Notes under the pieces: model-generated
What the model was told of the DNA's origin: nothing
Databases searched by the model: none
What the model saw: only the letters and a program-made list of their open reading frames with translations
In this document: positions 23,926 to 33,883 of the stretch, in pieces
Layout: each line of letters starts with the position of its first letter
Position numbering within the stretch: the stretch's first letter is position 1
Source: Denitrovibrio sp.
Lineage (GTDB): Bacteria; Chrysiogenota; Deferribacteres; Deferribacterales; Geovibrionaceae
Direction: 5' to 3'
DNA length: 64,000 nucleotides
Assembly: GCA_002869145.1 (NCBI GenBank)
Contig: PKTM01000008.1
Location: forward strand, 1 to 64,000
Translations under genes and position numbers: made by a program

Positions 23926-24618
23926 TTATGTGCGTCCTGAGATGCTCATTATGTGCTGATAGTTCTTCATTACTGATCTGTAATATTTTTCAGGCAGGTT
24001 TTCACCGCTTCTTAATTTCCTGATAAGGTTTGTTGGTACCATGTTATATGCGAGGATGGCGTATTTTTGATTCTCGAACTTATTCATAAGATATGAGAGG
24101 TAGTTGATTCCGATTTTTATATTTGTGTCAGGTTCAAATAGCTGCTGAGAACTGCCAAGATCAATATGATCGTGCATGTCAGAGACGTAATGACCTGTGT
24201 TTGGCAGTATCTGCATGAGTCCGATAGCACCTTTGTGAGAAACCACACTCTTTCTGAATGAGCTTTCAGTTTTGATAACAGCAAGCACAAGAAGCGGGTC
24301 AAGATTATTTCTATAAGATTCTTTAGCTATTAAAAGCGCGAACTCCATTGTGTTATATGAGTTGGTTTTATTTTTAAAAGATTCAAGAATATTTTTGATG
24401 TCCAGTACATGTGCCATAAGAGCCATTCTGGTCTTTTCATCTGTAAATTCTTTTCTAAGCTCATAGTATTTATCACTTGCATTAAGTGTTTTTTCGCTCA
24501 GCTCATCAAGGTTATGGCTTACTTTTGCCAAAAAAATTGTATTCAGTACAAAAAATACTGCTACTATGGCACCAAACATTATAAATAGTGTTTTTATGCT
24601 TTGTATTTGTTTTTTCAT
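23926..24618 (-). CDS. Membrane-anchored lytic transglycosylase (SLT domain)
   Basis: 230-residue murein lytic transglycosylase. An N-terminal signal-anchor helix (about residues 10-30, 'TLFIMFGAIVAVFFVLNTIFLA') is followed by a short coiled linker. The goose-lysozyme/SLT fold (~95-225) has catalytic Glu in 'VIKTESSFRKSVVSHKGAIGLMQ', 'ILPNTG', and 'NIKIGINYLSYL' with 'ILAYNMVP'. It cleaves peptidoglycan glycan strands in the periplasm. Its stop codon directly abuts the TTG start of the methyltransferase pseudogene, in the same frame. Confidence 0.9.
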   Translation of the reverse strand: MKKQIQSIKTLFIMFGAIVAVFFVLNTIFLAKVSHNLDELSEKTLNASDKYYELRKEFTDEKTRMALMAHVLDIKNILESFKNKTNSYNTMEFALLIAKESYRNNLDPLLVLAVIKTESSFRKSVVSHKGAIGLMQILPNTGHYVSDMHDHIDLGSSQQLFEPDTNIKIGINYLSYLMNKFENQKYAILAYNMVPTNLIRKLRSGENLPEKYYRSVMKNYQHIMSISGRT

Positions 24619-24737
24619 AATTAATATTTGGTTCTCGTTAATTGATTGGTAGTGTCATATTGTTACTCACGGATGTAAAAATAATAAGAAAAGTAGTGTT
24701 TGTAAAGGGTAAACTTACCCAAAAGGAGTCTTGAAAG

Positions 24738-25430
24738 TTGTATAAATATCCCAAGTTGTTGAAAGCAAAGTTTATTAAAAGATACAAAAGATTTTTTACA
24801 GATGTAGAAATAAATGGAAAGATATTAACTGTTCATAACCCAAACACAGGCTCCATGAAAAAAGTGATCAAAGAGGGCAGAGATGTCCTTATCAGCCTTT
24901 CTGAAAATCCTAAAAGGAAGTTAGCACACACTTTAGAGGCTTTTTTTGTAGATGGAGAGTGGATGCTTACTAATACTATTTTAATGAATAAGGTTGCACA
25001 GGCTGCAGTAATGGATGGCGAGATACCTGAGCTTGGACTAGTGACAGATATTCGAAGAGAATTCACATATATGGACGGCCGGATAGACCTTCTGGTGCAG
25101 TGTGGTCTTGGCAAGTGTCTAATAGAGGTAAAGAATGTAACTCTTTTTGACGAAGAATACTGCATGTTTCCAGATGCTGTCACTGAGCGAGGACGTAAGC
25201 ATCTTAATATGCTTATGCGGTCTCTGGATGAAGGGTATACTCCGTGCATGTTATATATGTGTCAGATATCTAAGCCTTTTTTCAGACCTGCTTATGAGAT
25301 AGACCCAAAATATGCTGTGGCTTTAAAAGAGGCAGTGCAAAAAGGTGTCAAGGTTTTTACAATGAACACTGTGTTTAATGAAGCTGATTTGACAGTTCGT
25401 CTTGAAAAAGGACCGGAGCTAAAGCTTTGA
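24738..25430 (+). CDS. sfsA: SfsA family DNA-binding/nuclease-like protein
   Basis: 230-residue SfsA homologue starting at TTG 24738 with AGGAG ten bases upstream. The OB-like N-terminus 'AKFIKRYKRFFTDVEINGK' and 'VHNPNTGSM', then 'YMDGRIDLLVQ' and 'CLIEVKNVTLF' (a restriction-endonuclease-like D...ExK arrangement), and 'FPDAVTERGRKHLNML' are all standard for SfsA. The family's role is poorly defined: sugar fermentation stimulation in E. coli, with a predicted nuclease fold. It is a single gene that overlaps the convergent holA by 12 bp. Confidence 0.93.
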   Translation: MYKYPKLLKAKFIKRYKRFFTDVEINGKILTVHNPNTGSMKKVIKEGRDVLISLSENPKRKLAHTLEAFFVDGEWMLTNTILMNKVAQAAVMDGEIPELGLVTDIRREFTYMDGRIDLLVQCGLGKCLIEVKNVTLFDEEYCMFPDAVTERGRKHLNMLMRSLDEGYTPCMLYMCQISKPFFRPAYEIDPKYAVALKEAVQKGVKVFTMNTVFNEADLTVRLEKGPELKL

Positions 25431-26324
25431 AATAAGAGCTGTTACATAGTTTTCCACTGATATCTGACCGGTCTTGTTTTTATAGTCCAGCTCAGCAAAA
25501 AAACCATAAAGCATAAAAAGGTCTTCTTTTTGCCATGCTCTTATGCCTGTTTTAAGCTTTTCCAGCATCCATGGACGATTTTCTTTAAGCTGTTCTTTTA
25601 GTGAGGCGAAAAGGTAAACGTCACGCATCCTTTTAAAAAGCAGCGCAACAAGGATGTTTAAATTTTCTCCATTGGAGAGAAATCTGCCCATAAGAGTGTT
25701 GCATGTGTTTCTCTGCCTTGCTGTAAATGCGTCTATGAATGTAAATATATTGTCCTGTTTTCTTGCTGTGACAGCACTCATTATTTCTGAAGTTGACTGT
25801 GGCTTTTTATATGCAAAATATAATGACAGCTTTTCTATTTCGTTTGCAATCTGTGTCAGATCGCCCTGAAATATCTCATTAAGCTCCTCGGCACTAGCGG
25901 AGTCTATTTTAAAACCGGCATTGGTAAACATCTGAAGTATTTTTCCGCGTAAATTATATTTATCTGCCTTTTTCTCTATAAGTATTTCAAAGCCGGCACT
26001 ATTCAAAGCTTTAGATATCTCTTTGCCAATCTTTACCTCTTCGGAAAGTAAGATAAGGTTGGTTTCAAGACATTCGCCGCATTTTGCTATGATCTCAGCG
26101 GCACCTTTTATCTTGTCTGTTTTTTTGACTACTGCGGCCTTGTTTTCCTGAAACAGAGACGGGGAGTTTATAAAGCTGAAAAAGAACTCAGGGTTGAAGT
26201 CTTCAGCTGAGAAAGATTCAATTTCGCAGTCATCTATTGGTTCTAATGTATTTTTGAGCTGTTCCTTCTGAAAAAAAGGACTTCCTGCGAAAAAGCAGAG
26301 TTTATTTTTTTTGCTGGAAGGCAT
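25419..26324 (-). CDS. holA: DNA polymerase III delta subunit
   Basis: 301-residue clamp-loader delta subunit, which opens the sliding clamp. It is a divergent but recognisable HolA: an N-terminal 'LCFFAGSPFFQKEQLKNTLEP', a central three-helix lid with 'IDSASAEELNEIFQGDLTQIANEIEKLSLY' and a C-terminal helical collar with 'DNIFTFIDAFTARQRN' and 'ILVALLFKRMRDVYLFASLKEQL'. The length is a little short of the usual 330-345. The start overlaps lptE by 23 nt. The order leuS-lptE-holA is common in diderm bacteria and supports the call. Confidence 0.88.
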   Translation of the reverse strand: MPSSKKNKLCFFAGSPFFQKEQLKNTLEPIDDCEIESFSAEDFNPEFFFSFINSPSLFQENKAAVVKKTDKIKGAAEIIAKCGECLETNLILLSEEVKIGKEISKALNSAGFEILIEKKADKYNLRGKILQMFTNAGFKIDSASAEELNEIFQGDLTQIANEIEKLSLYFAYKKPQSTSEIMSAVTARKQDNIFTFIDAFTARQRNTCNTLMGRFLSNGENLNILVALLFKRMRDVYLFASLKEQLKENRPWMLEKLKTGIRAWQKEDLFMLYGFFAELDYKNKTGQISVENYVTALISKL

Positions 26325-26784
26325 TTCTGAAGTCCACCATAGTTTTTTCTATCGCTTTGTTCATTGCGAGTTCCTTGTTAGCTCTTGTTTGTGACTGAGA
26401 ATTTGTGTTGTCGTAGCTTTGCACTGCATTGAAGTTTCTGTTGAAAATGACTTTTTCTTTATCAAAAATAGCTACATTAACAGTCAGGTTCATTATAGCT
26501 GTTGTAGAGGCTGAGCTTGCAGATGCGCCGCTGGTTTTCAATTCTTTCAGAACAAACTCTGCTGTGTAGTCAGCTTTATCTTTTGATGCAAGCGTGTTTG
26601 TTACTGCCAGAGAATATTTTATACCATCGATAAATTGTGAAGTTGCAGTTATCTCTTTGGAGAGGTTTTCTATGCGTACCGGGTAAAGGGTAAAGGCTGA
26701 ATCCTTCCCTGAGAGTGTCATTTTATACCCGCATCCGGCAAGTAGAAATGTTCCCAATATAATAAGGAGAGCCTTTTTTAGCAT
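26302..26784 (-). CDS. lptE: LPS-assembly lipoprotein LptE
   Basis: 160-residue outer-membrane lipoprotein with signal 'MLKKALLIILGTFLLAGC' and lipidated Cys18 before 'GYKMT', the usual LptE beginning. 'LYPVRIENLSKEITATSQFIDGIKYSLA' and 'ADYTAEFVLKEL' fit the small alpha/beta fold that plugs LptD. Identification rests partly on gene order (leuS upstream by one base, holA overlapping downstream) because LptE sequences are poorly conserved. Its presence indicates an LPS-bearing outer membrane. Confidence 0.85.
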   Translation of the reverse strand: MLKKALLIILGTFLLAGCGYKMTLSGKDSAFTLYPVRIENLSKEITATSQFIDGIKYSLAVTNTLASKDKADYTAEFVLKELKTSGASASSASTTAIMNLTVNVAIFDKEKVIFNRNFNAVQSYDNTNSQSQTRANKELAMNKAIEKTMVDFRNAFQQKK

Positions 26785-26785
26785 A

Positions 26786-29338
26786 TTATTTCACCACAAA
26801 GTTTACTAGCTTGTTAGGAACATATATCTGCTTGACCATGTTCATACCTTCAGTATGCTTTATTACATTCTCAATCGCAAGTGCAGCTTCAAATACTGCT
26901 TCTTTCTCTAGATTGCGTGGGATGTCTATCTGACCTCTGAGTTTCCCGTTCACCTGAACAGCTATGGTTATCTCATCTTTTTGTGTAAGTTTTTCGTCAA
27001 AATCTGGCCATTCAGATCTGGATATAAGCCCTTCGAATCCTGCCATTTCATATAGCTCTTCAGCCGCGTGAGGAGTGAAAGGAGCAATAAGCTTCATAAG
27101 CGAGAATATTGCATCTTTGAAAAGTGCCTTGTGCCCTTCGCCCATCTTCTGCTCAATAGCATAAAGATTATTTACAAACTCCATCATGGCTGCGACTGCT
27201 GTGTTAAGCTGATATCTCTCTATATCATCTGTGACTTTTTTAACGGTTACGTTTGTGTGGAAAAGAATCTCTTTTGAAATTTCATCATCCACAGGTGCAG
27301 GAAGTTCTTCGCTGAAAAGGTTAATGTTATTCTGTATTAGTCTCCAAACACGGTTCAGGAACCTGAAAGAGCCTTCAACACCGGAGTCGCTCCACTCAAG
27401 CTCACGTTCAGGCGGCGAGGCGAAAAGTATAAAGAGTCTGGCGGTGTCTGCGCCATATTCTTTTATAAGTTTATTCGGGTCCACTACGTTCCTTTTGGAT
27501 TTGGACATCTTTTCCACTCGGCCAATAACAACATCACTGCTGCATTTTGAGCACTTGCCGCCTTCGGCTTCTTCTGGAAAAAGCCAGCCGTGTTCTGGAC
27601 ATTTGTATGTTTCTTTGCATACCATGCCTTGTGTAAGCAGTCTGTTAAAAGGTTCATCTATAGAAACGTATCCCAGATCTCTGAGGACTTTTGTATAAAA
27701 CCTTGAGTAGAGCAGGTGGAGGATAGCGTGTTCGATACCTCCAATATACTGATCTACATTCATCCAGTAGTCAGCTTCAGATTTATCGAAAGGTGCTGTG
27801 TCGCACTTCGGTGATGTATATCTGAGAAAATACCATGATGATTCCATAAATGTGTCCATGGTGTCTGTCTCTCTGTTTGCTGCACCGCCGCATTTAGGGC
27901 AGACGGTATTTTTAAATTCAGGAACCTTGTCCAGTGGGTTTCCGCGCATGTTAGGGTTAAAGTCAACATCCGGAAGCTCAACTGGGAGCTGGTCTGCTGG
28001 AACAGGAACTGAACCGCACTTGGCACATGAAATAAACGGAATAGGTGCGCCCCAGTATCTCTGACGTGATATCTGCCAGTCACGAAGACGATAGTTTATT
28101 GTGCTTTTTCCAAGTTTCTTTTCGTCAAGCCAGTCTACTATGGCTTTCTTTGCAGGCTCGTTATCCATCCCGTTAAACTGACCTGAGTTCACAAGCTTCC
28201 CTGCGCCTGTGTAGGCTTCTTCCATGGAGTCGAGTGTAAGCTCTTCGCCCGGCTGAATGACTATCTTCAGCTCGCAGCCATATTTAGCAGCGAACTCGAA
28301 GTCTCTCTGGTCGTGAGCTGGAACAGCCATAACAGCTCCTGTTCCATAGTCCATAAGAACAAAGTTTGCTATATATACAGGCATATCTTCCCCTGTGACA
28401 GGGTTCACTACATACCTTCCAGTGAAAAATCCTCTTTTTTCCTTCTCATCGTCCATCCGGTTGACTTTGTCTTCCTTCAGTATGCTGTCCACAAATGCTT
28501 GACCCTCTTTTTGGAACTCTGTATTTTCAAGCAGTTTACTTACTATAGGGTGCTCAGGGGCAACTGACATGAATGTGGCTCCGAAAACAGTGTCTGGCCG
28601 TGTGGTAAAAACCTCTATAGAATCGTCAATATCTTTAATTTTAAAACTGATTGATGCTCCATAAGATTTGCCTATCCAGTTTGACTGCATAGTGAGAACT
28701 TTGGTGTGCCAGCCAGTTAGCTTTTCAGTAAAGTCGAGGAGTTCATCAGCGTACTGGGTTATTTTAAGATACCAGCCGTCCAGCTCTTTTATCTGAACCT
28801 CGTGACCACATCTCCAGCATGCGCCTTCCTCAACTTGTTCATTGGCGAGAACAGTGTTGCAGTCGTCACACCAGTTCAAGTGTGATTTCTTTTTATATAT
28901 AAGACCTTTTTCCCACATTTCGATAAAAACTTTCTGTTCCCATCTGTAGTATTCGGGGTCACATGTGGCTATCTCTCTGTCCCAGTCGTAAGACAGACCG
29001 AGCTTTTTAAGCTGCTGTTTCATATAACTTATATTTTGTTTGGTCCAAACAGCCGGATGTGTGGAGTTTTCTATGGCTGCGTTTTCTGCGGGCAGTCCGA
29101 AAGCATCCCAACCCATAGGGTGCAGTACATTAAGCCCCTTCATAAACTTGTATCTGGAGATAACGTCCCCTATGGCATAGTTTCTAACGTGTCCCATGTG
29201 GATTTTTCCAGATGGGTATGGGAACATTTCAAGACAGTAGAACTTCTCTTTAGATTCGTCTTTATCAACTTTGAAAAGTTTTTTATCTTCCCATATCTTT
29301 TGCCATTTGACCTCTATGTCAGCGGGGTTGTATTTCAT
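26786..29338 (-). CDS. leuS: Leucyl-tRNA synthetase
   Basis: Class I synthetase of 850 aa from ATG 29338, chosen because AGGAGGAAGAG precedes it and the protein begins [16 protein letters not shown]; an earlier in-frame start at 29374 would swallow that ribosome site. Visible motifs: HIGH box as '[15 protein letters not shown]', the zinc knuckle '[19 protein letters not shown]', editing domain '[12 protein letters not shown]', '[11 protein letters not shown]', and '[12 protein letters not shown]' (KMSKS). It is a full-length bacterial type with the C-terminal '[14 protein letters not shown]'. It is first in the leuS-lptE-holA unit. Confidence 0.97.
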   Translation of the reverse strand: MKYNPADIEVKWQKIWEDKKLFKVDKDESKEKFYCLEMFPYPSGKIHMGHVRNYAIGDVISRYKFMKGLNVLHPMGWDAFGLPAENAAIENSTHPAVWTKQNISYMKQQLKKLGLSYDWDREIATCDPEYYRWEQKVFIEMWEKGLIYKKKSHLNWCDDCNTVLANEQVEEGACWRCGHEVQIKELDGWYLKITQYADELLDFTEKLTGWHTKVLTMQSNWIGKSYGASISFKIKDIDDSIEVFTTRPDTVFGATFMSVAPEHPIVSKLLENTEFQKEGQAFVDSILKEDKVNRMDDEKEKRGFFTGRYVVNPVTGEDMPVYIANFVLMDYGTGAVMAVPAHDQRDFEFAAKYGCELKIVIQPGEELTLDSMEEAYTGAGKLVNSGQFNGMDNEPAKKAIVDWLDEKKLGKSTINYRLRDWQISRQRYWGAPIPFISCAKCGSVPVPADQLPVELPDVDFNPNMRGNPLDKVPEFKNTVCPKCGGAANRETDTMDTFMESSWYFLRYTSPKCDTAPFDKSEADYWMNVDQYIGGIEHAILHLLYSRFYTKVLRDLGYVSIDEPFNRLLTQGMVCKETYKCPEHGWLFPEEAEGGKCSKCSSDVVIGRVEKMSKSKRNVVDPNKLIKEYGADTARLFILFASPPERELEWSDSGVEGSFRFLNRVWRLIQNNINLFSEELPAPVDDEISKEILFHTNVTVKKVTDDIERYQLNTAVAAMMEFVNNLYAIEQKMGEGHKALFKDAIFSLMKLIAPFTPHAAEELYEMAGFEGLISRSEWPDFDEKLTQKDEITIAVQVNGKLRGQIDIPRNLEKEAVFEAALAIENVIKHTEGMNMVKQIYVPNKLVNFVVK

Positions 29339-29533
29339 CTCTTCCTCCTGATTATCGAACTCGTAAACTACCATATCTATATTTAATTTATCAAGTATTA
29401 AACATAATACTGTATGAAGGTTATTTTGAGAATAAATCTCATTAATAAAGCTTGAAAATAAAACACGTAGTTGCTAATGTTAAAAAAAACATGGCCGGTT
29501 TATGCTTATATATAGGGCAGTTTAAAAAAAAAC

Positions 29534-29542
29534 TGGTATAAT
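29534..29542 (+). promoter_or_regulatory. Extended -10 promoter for the HD-GYP operon
   Basis: TGGTATAAT at 29534-29542, 29 bp before the ATG at 29571. It is flanked by an A/T tract and a short inverted repeat CAGTTT/AAACTG. No good -35 is visible, as expected for extended -10 promoters. Confidence 0.5.
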
Positions 29543-29570
29543 TCAGTAAATCTTATTATTTGAGTAAAAA

Positions 29571-31034
29571 ATGCTTACAGAAAATGCTTTCATAGAATTA
29601 GCTTATTCTCTGGTGAGGATCAGAGATTTGGACGAGCTTCTTGGCACAATGCTTACTCGTATCCGCAATATGCTGGATGCGGATGCCGGCAGTATATTTA
29701 TATATGACTCAGAAGCAGACGAGCTGATATTTAAATACACCCAGAATGATTCTCTGGATCTCCCTTTTAATGCTTTCAGGATGCCTGCCAACGAAAACAG
29801 CATTGCGGGATTTTGTGCGGTGAGAAACAGCATTATTAACTTAGAAGATGTGTATAACCTTGACCCGAAATTCCCGTTCTCTTTCAACCCCAGTTTTGAC
29901 AAGATGTCAGGATACAAAACTGTATCCATGCTTGTTTTCCCCATTAACGATATAAACGGAAGACTAATAGGTGTTTTACAGCTTATAAATAAAAAGAATT
30001 ATCAAAGCGCACTTATCACTGTTGAAAATGCAGCAGATGTTGTTATACCTTTTGACCAGACAGATGAGACCACAGCCCACTCGCTCAGCGGAATAGTCGG
30101 GATGGCTCTTGAAAACGCACTGCTTTATGATTCCATAGAACAGATGTGGGCCGGGTTTATAGAGGCTTGCATGACTGCAATTGACTCCCGTGACCCAGTA
30201 ACAGGCGGACATTCGCAGAGAGTTACTGATTATACTATGTATACAGCGGAGACTATGAGCGAAGATATGGAAGTTTGGCCGGATTTTAACCTTTCACCGG
30301 AAGATCTGCGTTGTCTGAAATACTCTTGCATGCTTCACGATTTTGGTAAGCTTGTTATCAGTGAAAATGTGCTTCAAAAAGCCAATAAGCTTTATCCCGG
30401 AATGCTTGAGGTTATCGAATTCCGTTTCGGCATAGCCAAGGCAATGGCAAAACTGGCAGGGAAACCCGAAGAAGAAATAGAGGAGCTAGGCAGTCTGCTT
30501 AACATGGTGCGTAAGGCGAACGTCCCTACTGTTTTGGATGATGATACCAGCGGCGGGCTTGACAAGTGCCTCACATACGAATTTAAGGATTATGACGGGA
30601 ACACTCATACACTCCTTACAAAAGACGAGTATGACTATCTAAGTATAAAAAGAGGCTCTCTCACAAATGAGGAGCGTTCGATAATACAAAGCCATGCGAA
30701 CCATACTTTCGACTTCCTCATAAAGATTCCGTGGACAAATGAGCTGAAGCTAGTGCCTATAGTTGCTGCACTTCACCACGAGAGGATAGACGGTAAGGGT
30801 TATCCGTTCGGACTTGCCGGGGACCAGATACATATGCAGGGCCGCATAATGGCAGTTGCAGATATATTTGATGCCCTCACAGCGGCAGACAGGCCATATA
30901 AAAAGGCCATGCCTGTGGAAAAAGCATGTGCTATACTGAAAGAAGAGGCGGAGAGATTCGCACTTGATAAAAAGGTTGTTGACTATTTTGTTGACAACGC
31001 TCTTTACGAAGTTGTAATGAGGAGGGAAGATTGA
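29571..31034 (+). CDS. GAF and HD-GYP domain protein, probable cyclic-di-GMP phosphodiesterase
   Basis: 487-residue signalling enzyme. An N-terminal GAF sensor domain (~20-190, 'MLDADAGSIFIYDSEADEL', 'VSMLVFPINDINGRLIGVLQLINK') is followed by HD-GYP (~200-475). Metal and substrate motifs are present: 'DPVTGGHSQRV', 'LHDFGK', 'HANHTFDFL', 'HHERIDGKGYP' and 'ADIFDALTAADRPYK'. An insert of ~60 residues separates HDxGK from the later His motifs. It should hydrolyse c-di-GMP. Its stop overlaps the TTG start of a receiver gene by three bases, so the two probably act together, the receiver supplying phosphorylation input. Confidence 0.92.
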   Translation: MLTENAFIELAYSLVRIRDLDELLGTMLTRIRNMLDADAGSIFIYDSEADELIFKYTQNDSLDLPFNAFRMPANENSIAGFCAVRNSIINLEDVYNLDPKFPFSFNPSFDKMSGYKTVSMLVFPINDINGRLIGVLQLINKKNYQSALITVENAADVVIPFDQTDETTAHSLSGIVGMALENALLYDSIEQMWAGFIEACMTAIDSRDPVTGGHSQRVTDYTMYTAETMSEDMEVWPDFNLSPEDLRCLKYSCMLHDFGKLVISENVLQKANKLYPGMLEVIEFRFGIAKAMAKLAGKPEEEIEELGSLLNMVRKANVPTVLDDDTSGGLDKCLTYEFKDYDGNTHTLLTKDEYDYLSIKRGSLTNEERSIIQSHANHTFDFLIKIPWTNELKLVPIVAALHHERIDGKGYPFGLAGDQIHMQGRIMAVADIFDALTAADRPYKKAMPVEKACAILKEEAERFALDKKVVDYFVDNALYEVVMRRED

Positions 31035-31384
31035 AAACTTTACTTGTAGTCGATGATGACGAAAGTATAAGATTATTGCTGAGAGACGAGTTTTGCGACA
31101 ACGGTTACAACGTTGTTACTGCTATAGATGGTGAAGAAGGGCTTGTTGCTTTTGACGAGCAGAACATAGATGTTGTTGTGCTTGACCTTAACATGCCTAA
31201 GCTCACAGGAGAAGAGGTCGCAGTGAGACTTAAAGGTTTAGCACCGAACGTTCCTGTTGTTATATACACTGCAAACCCTGAGCGGATCGAAAAGAATAAT
31301 GGCGCAAACTATGATTCACTCATCTATAAATCAAGCGATCTCGAAGAACTGGTAGCAAAGGTAGTTCAGCTTACCAATGATTGA
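31031..31384 (+). CDS. Receiver-only response regulator
   Basis: 117-residue CheY-like protein starting at TTG 31031 behind GGAGGG. Receiver residues: 'VVDDDESIRLLL' (acidic pair), phosphoacceptor Asp in 'VVVLDLNMPKLTGEE' (~residue 52), Thr in 'VVIYTANPERI' and Lys in 'LIYKSSDLEEL'. No output domain. It overlaps the HD-GYP gene upstream and birA downstream by eight bases, the tightest coupling being with the HD-GYP gene. Confidence 0.9.
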   Translation: MKTLLVVDDDESIRLLLRDEFCDNGYNVVTAIDGEEGLVAFDEQNIDVVVLDLNMPKLTGEEVAVRLKGLAPNVPVVIYTANPERIEKNNGANYDSLIYKSSDLEELVAKVVQLTND

Positions 31385-32132
31385 TGTTTCAGCATATTCA
31401 AAATACTATGGCAAAAATGGTAATCTGGTTTATCTCGAAGAGATAGATTCCACTAATGCATATGCAGTGGCAAATGATCTTGAGCAGTTTACATGTGTAG
31501 TAGCCGACATACAGACAGCGGGAAGAGGGCGAAGCGGCCGTGTCTGGCACTCAGAAACAGATGCTAATCTGTATTTTTCCATAGTTATAGATGGTCTGGA
31601 TTCGTCGCAATTGTTACCTATGAATATCTTTGCAGGGTACCTTCTTTCTGACACTTTAAAACATATGACAGAAGCAAAGATTAAATGGCCTAACGATATG
31701 ACAGTAAACGGTAAAAAACTTGCCGGCATACTTATGGAGACTTCTTTTTCCGGTGGAGTATTGGAGAAGGTTGTGCTTGGCATAGGCTTAAATGTGAACT
31801 GCACCAGCTTCCCTGATGAGATAAACGATATAGCGACATCTCTTTTTTTGGAAACAGGTGTTAAGTATGAAAGAGAGCAGATACTTGCCTCTTTTATGAC
31901 GAACCTGAAGAGCTCTTTTGAAGCTTTTCGCACAGGCGGGGTGGACATAGTAAAACTTTGGCCTTATTATTCAGCGCTCCTTGACAAAAAAATAACTATA
32001 CATAAAGATGGTGTTAAGACTGAATATACTGAAAAAGGTATAGATGGAACAGGCTGTCTGCTGGCGCTGGATAAATCCGGAAGCCTAAAGACCATCATCA
32101 CCGGGGATATTGGATATGATTTTTGCCGTTGA
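31377..32132 (+). CDS. birA: Biotin--[acetyl-CoA-carboxylase] ligase
   Basis: 251-residue group I biotin protein ligase without the DNA-binding domain of E. coli BirA. Catalytic landmarks: 'EIDSTNAYA', 'TAGRGRSGRVWHS' (biotinyl-AMP loop GRGRxG), 'LYFSIVI', 'KIKWPNDMTVNGKKLAGILMET' (KWPND and KxxGIL) and 'GIGLNVNC'. It ends with the small C-terminal SH3-like domain. It attaches biotin to carboxylase carrier proteins in the cytoplasm. The next gene, coaX, starts inside its 3' end, a common birA-coaX arrangement. Confidence 0.95.
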   Translation: MIDVSAYSKYYGKNGNLVYLEEIDSTNAYAVANDLEQFTCVVADIQTAGRGRSGRVWHSETDANLYFSIVIDGLDSSQLLPMNIFAGYLLSDTLKHMTEAKIKWPNDMTVNGKKLAGILMETSFSGGVLEKVVLGIGLNVNCTSFPDEINDIATSLFLETGVKYEREQILASFMTNLKSSFEAFRTGGVDIVKLWPYYSALLDKKITIHKDGVKTEYTEKGIDGTGCLLALDKSGSLKTIITGDIGYDFCR

Positions 32133-32889
32133 TATTGGCAATTCGAATATAGTGATAGGCATTTTCGAAGACGGAAAGATAAGAAGCAATTTTCGTGTTC
32201 AGTCAAATACACTAAGAACAACAGACGAATATGCATCCACCATCATGAGACTGATGGAGACAGAAAAGATAAAAATCGAAGACATTACTGGAGTTATCAT
32301 AGCCAGTGTTGTGCCTCGTCTTATATACACATTCACAAAGCTTTCCAGAAAATATCTTGATGTTGAGCCGTTAGTGATTGCTCCCGGCGTAAAAACAGGC
32401 ATCTCTATAAAGATGGAAAACCCTAAAGAGGTTGGAGCAGACAGGATAGTAAACGCTGTTGCTGCCAAACACATAACTGGCTTTCCAGCTGTGGTTGTGG
32501 ATTTTGGCACTGCGACCACGTTTGATGTAATAAATAAAGATGGCGATTATATAGGCGGAGTTATCTGCCCCGGCATAAAACTTTCATCTCAGATATTACA
32601 TTCCAATACCGCTAAACTCCCTGAGGTAGAAATAGAAAAAGTTGATACAGTTATTGGGAAAAACACTATACATTCTATACAGTCAGGAATATATTATGGA
32701 TATCTGGCAATGCTTGACGGCATTCTGGAGCGTATCATAAAAGAGGAGTTCGAAGGTCAGATGGTGAATGTTATCTCCACTGGCGGACTCGGAAGTGTTT
32801 TCACAGGTGAATCTGAATACATACAAAGTTATGAACCAAACTTGACACTTGAAGGTCTTAGACTGATATATGAAAAAAATGAATTATAA
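32116..32889 (+). CDS. coaX: Type III pantothenate kinase
   Basis: 257 residues from ATG 32116, preferred to an in-frame TTG six bases earlier. It phosphorylates pantothenate in the first step of CoA synthesis. ASKHA-fold motifs: 'FAVDIGNSNIVIGIF' (phosphate loop), 'TDEYASTI', 'PKEVGADRIVNAVAA', 'VVDFGTATTFDVI', 'GGVICPGI' and 'VISTGGLG'. Full length for CoaX. It is embedded in the birA-coaX pair. Confidence 0.95.
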   Translation: MIFAVDIGNSNIVIGIFEDGKIRSNFRVQSNTLRTTDEYASTIMRLMETEKIKIEDITGVIIASVVPRLIYTFTKLSRKYLDVEPLVIAPGVKTGISIKMENPKEVGADRIVNAVAAKHITGFPAVVVDFGTATTFDVINKDGDYIGGVICPGIKLSSQILHSNTAKLPEVEIEKVDTVIGKNTIHSIQSGIYYGYLAMLDGILERIIKEEFEGQMVNVISTGGLGSVFTGESEYIQSYEPNLTLEGLRLIYEKNEL

Positions 32890-32901
32890 AAGGTAAAATT
32901 G

Positions 32902-33828
32902 ATGAGCAAACTCGGAGCGACCCTTAAAAATAAAAGAGAAACACTCGGTCTTGATATGGATAAAGTTACAGAAGAGACCAGAATCAGTGCTGATATTATA
33001 GAAGTACTTGAGAAGGGCGAATACAAATCTATGCCCTCTTATAACCATGCAAAAAATTTCGTAAAAAACTACGCATCATATCTTAAACTTGATCTGGATA
33101 AAGTTAAGGAGCTTTTTGACCAGGAGTGCGTTAAAGAGGACTTTTACAGAGAGGTTAAATACGTGACAGCACCGGTGACAAAAGAGAAAACCGTTGCACC
33201 GTCAGGAATCAGATTCCTTATTCCTATCATAATATTAGCTGTTGTCATCTTCACAGGGTATAAAGTTTATACTGCTATGCAGAAAGGGAAAGAGATGGGA
33301 AGCGTGGATTCTGCCGTAGTTAAAGAAGAAACCAAAAGTGCAATAGACAAAGAACTAGACACCCCTGTAGACGAGCAGGAAGTGAAAGAAGTCATAGAAA
33401 CTATTAAAAAAGAAGCCGTCAGTCCGGAACCTGAGAAAGTACAGAAGAAAGAAGCCGTAAAAGTTCCAGAGAAATCGCCAGAAACAGTTGAGGTTACCGA
33501 CGAAGAGGCGCTTTCAGCTTTTTTACCTGACGTGAAAGAGGAGCCTAAAGCTGCTGCTAAAACAGCCGTTGTAAATTTCTCTGATGTCTGCTGGGTACAT
33601 ATAGTTATAGATGGAAAAAAAGAGATGGACTTTATCGCTGAAAAGGGCAACCAACGTGATGTGGTTTTCCATTATAATTTTATAATGGACATAGGCAACG
33701 CCGCTGTTGTATCTGTTTCATATGGGAATAGAACTATTGCAGGACTCGGTGCCTACAAGGAACCTGTGAAAGGGTTGAAATTCACTGTGAACGATAATGA
33801 CAGGCTCTCATACACATCAGTAAAATAA
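32902..33828 (+). CDS. rodZ: RodZ-like helix-turn-helix membrane protein
   Basis: 308 residues from ATG 32902. The N-terminal Xre-type HTH (~1-80, 'LGATLKNKRETLGLDMDKVTEET', 'ADIIEVLEKGEYKSMPSYNHAKNFVKNYASYL') is the RodZ HTH_25 type. A single transmembrane helix lies near residues 104-121 ('FLIPIIILAVVIFTGYKV'). A long Glu/Lys/Val-rich low-complexity linker (~130-215) follows, then a beta-rich DUF4115 domain (~220-305). RodZ links MreB to the membrane. The mre/rod operon lies far away at 57.6 kb, so here it sits among unrelated genes. Confidence 0.85.
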   Translation: MSKLGATLKNKRETLGLDMDKVTEETRISADIIEVLEKGEYKSMPSYNHAKNFVKNYASYLKLDLDKVKELFDQECVKEDFYREVKYVTAPVTKEKTVAPSGIRFLIPIIILAVVIFTGYKVYTAMQKGKEMGSVDSAVVKEETKSAIDKELDTPVDEQEVKEVIETIKKEAVSPEPEKVQKKEAVKVPEKSPETVEVTDEEALSAFLPDVKEEPKAAAKTAVVNFSDVCWVHIVIDGKKEMDFIAEKGNQRDVVFHYNFIMDIGNAAVVSVSYGNRTIAGLGAYKEPVKGLKFTVNDNDRLSYTSVK

Positions 33829-33883
33829 TGCTTGCACAATATCTGATCACTTATTATCATAACAAGACAACAAAGGTGTTTTT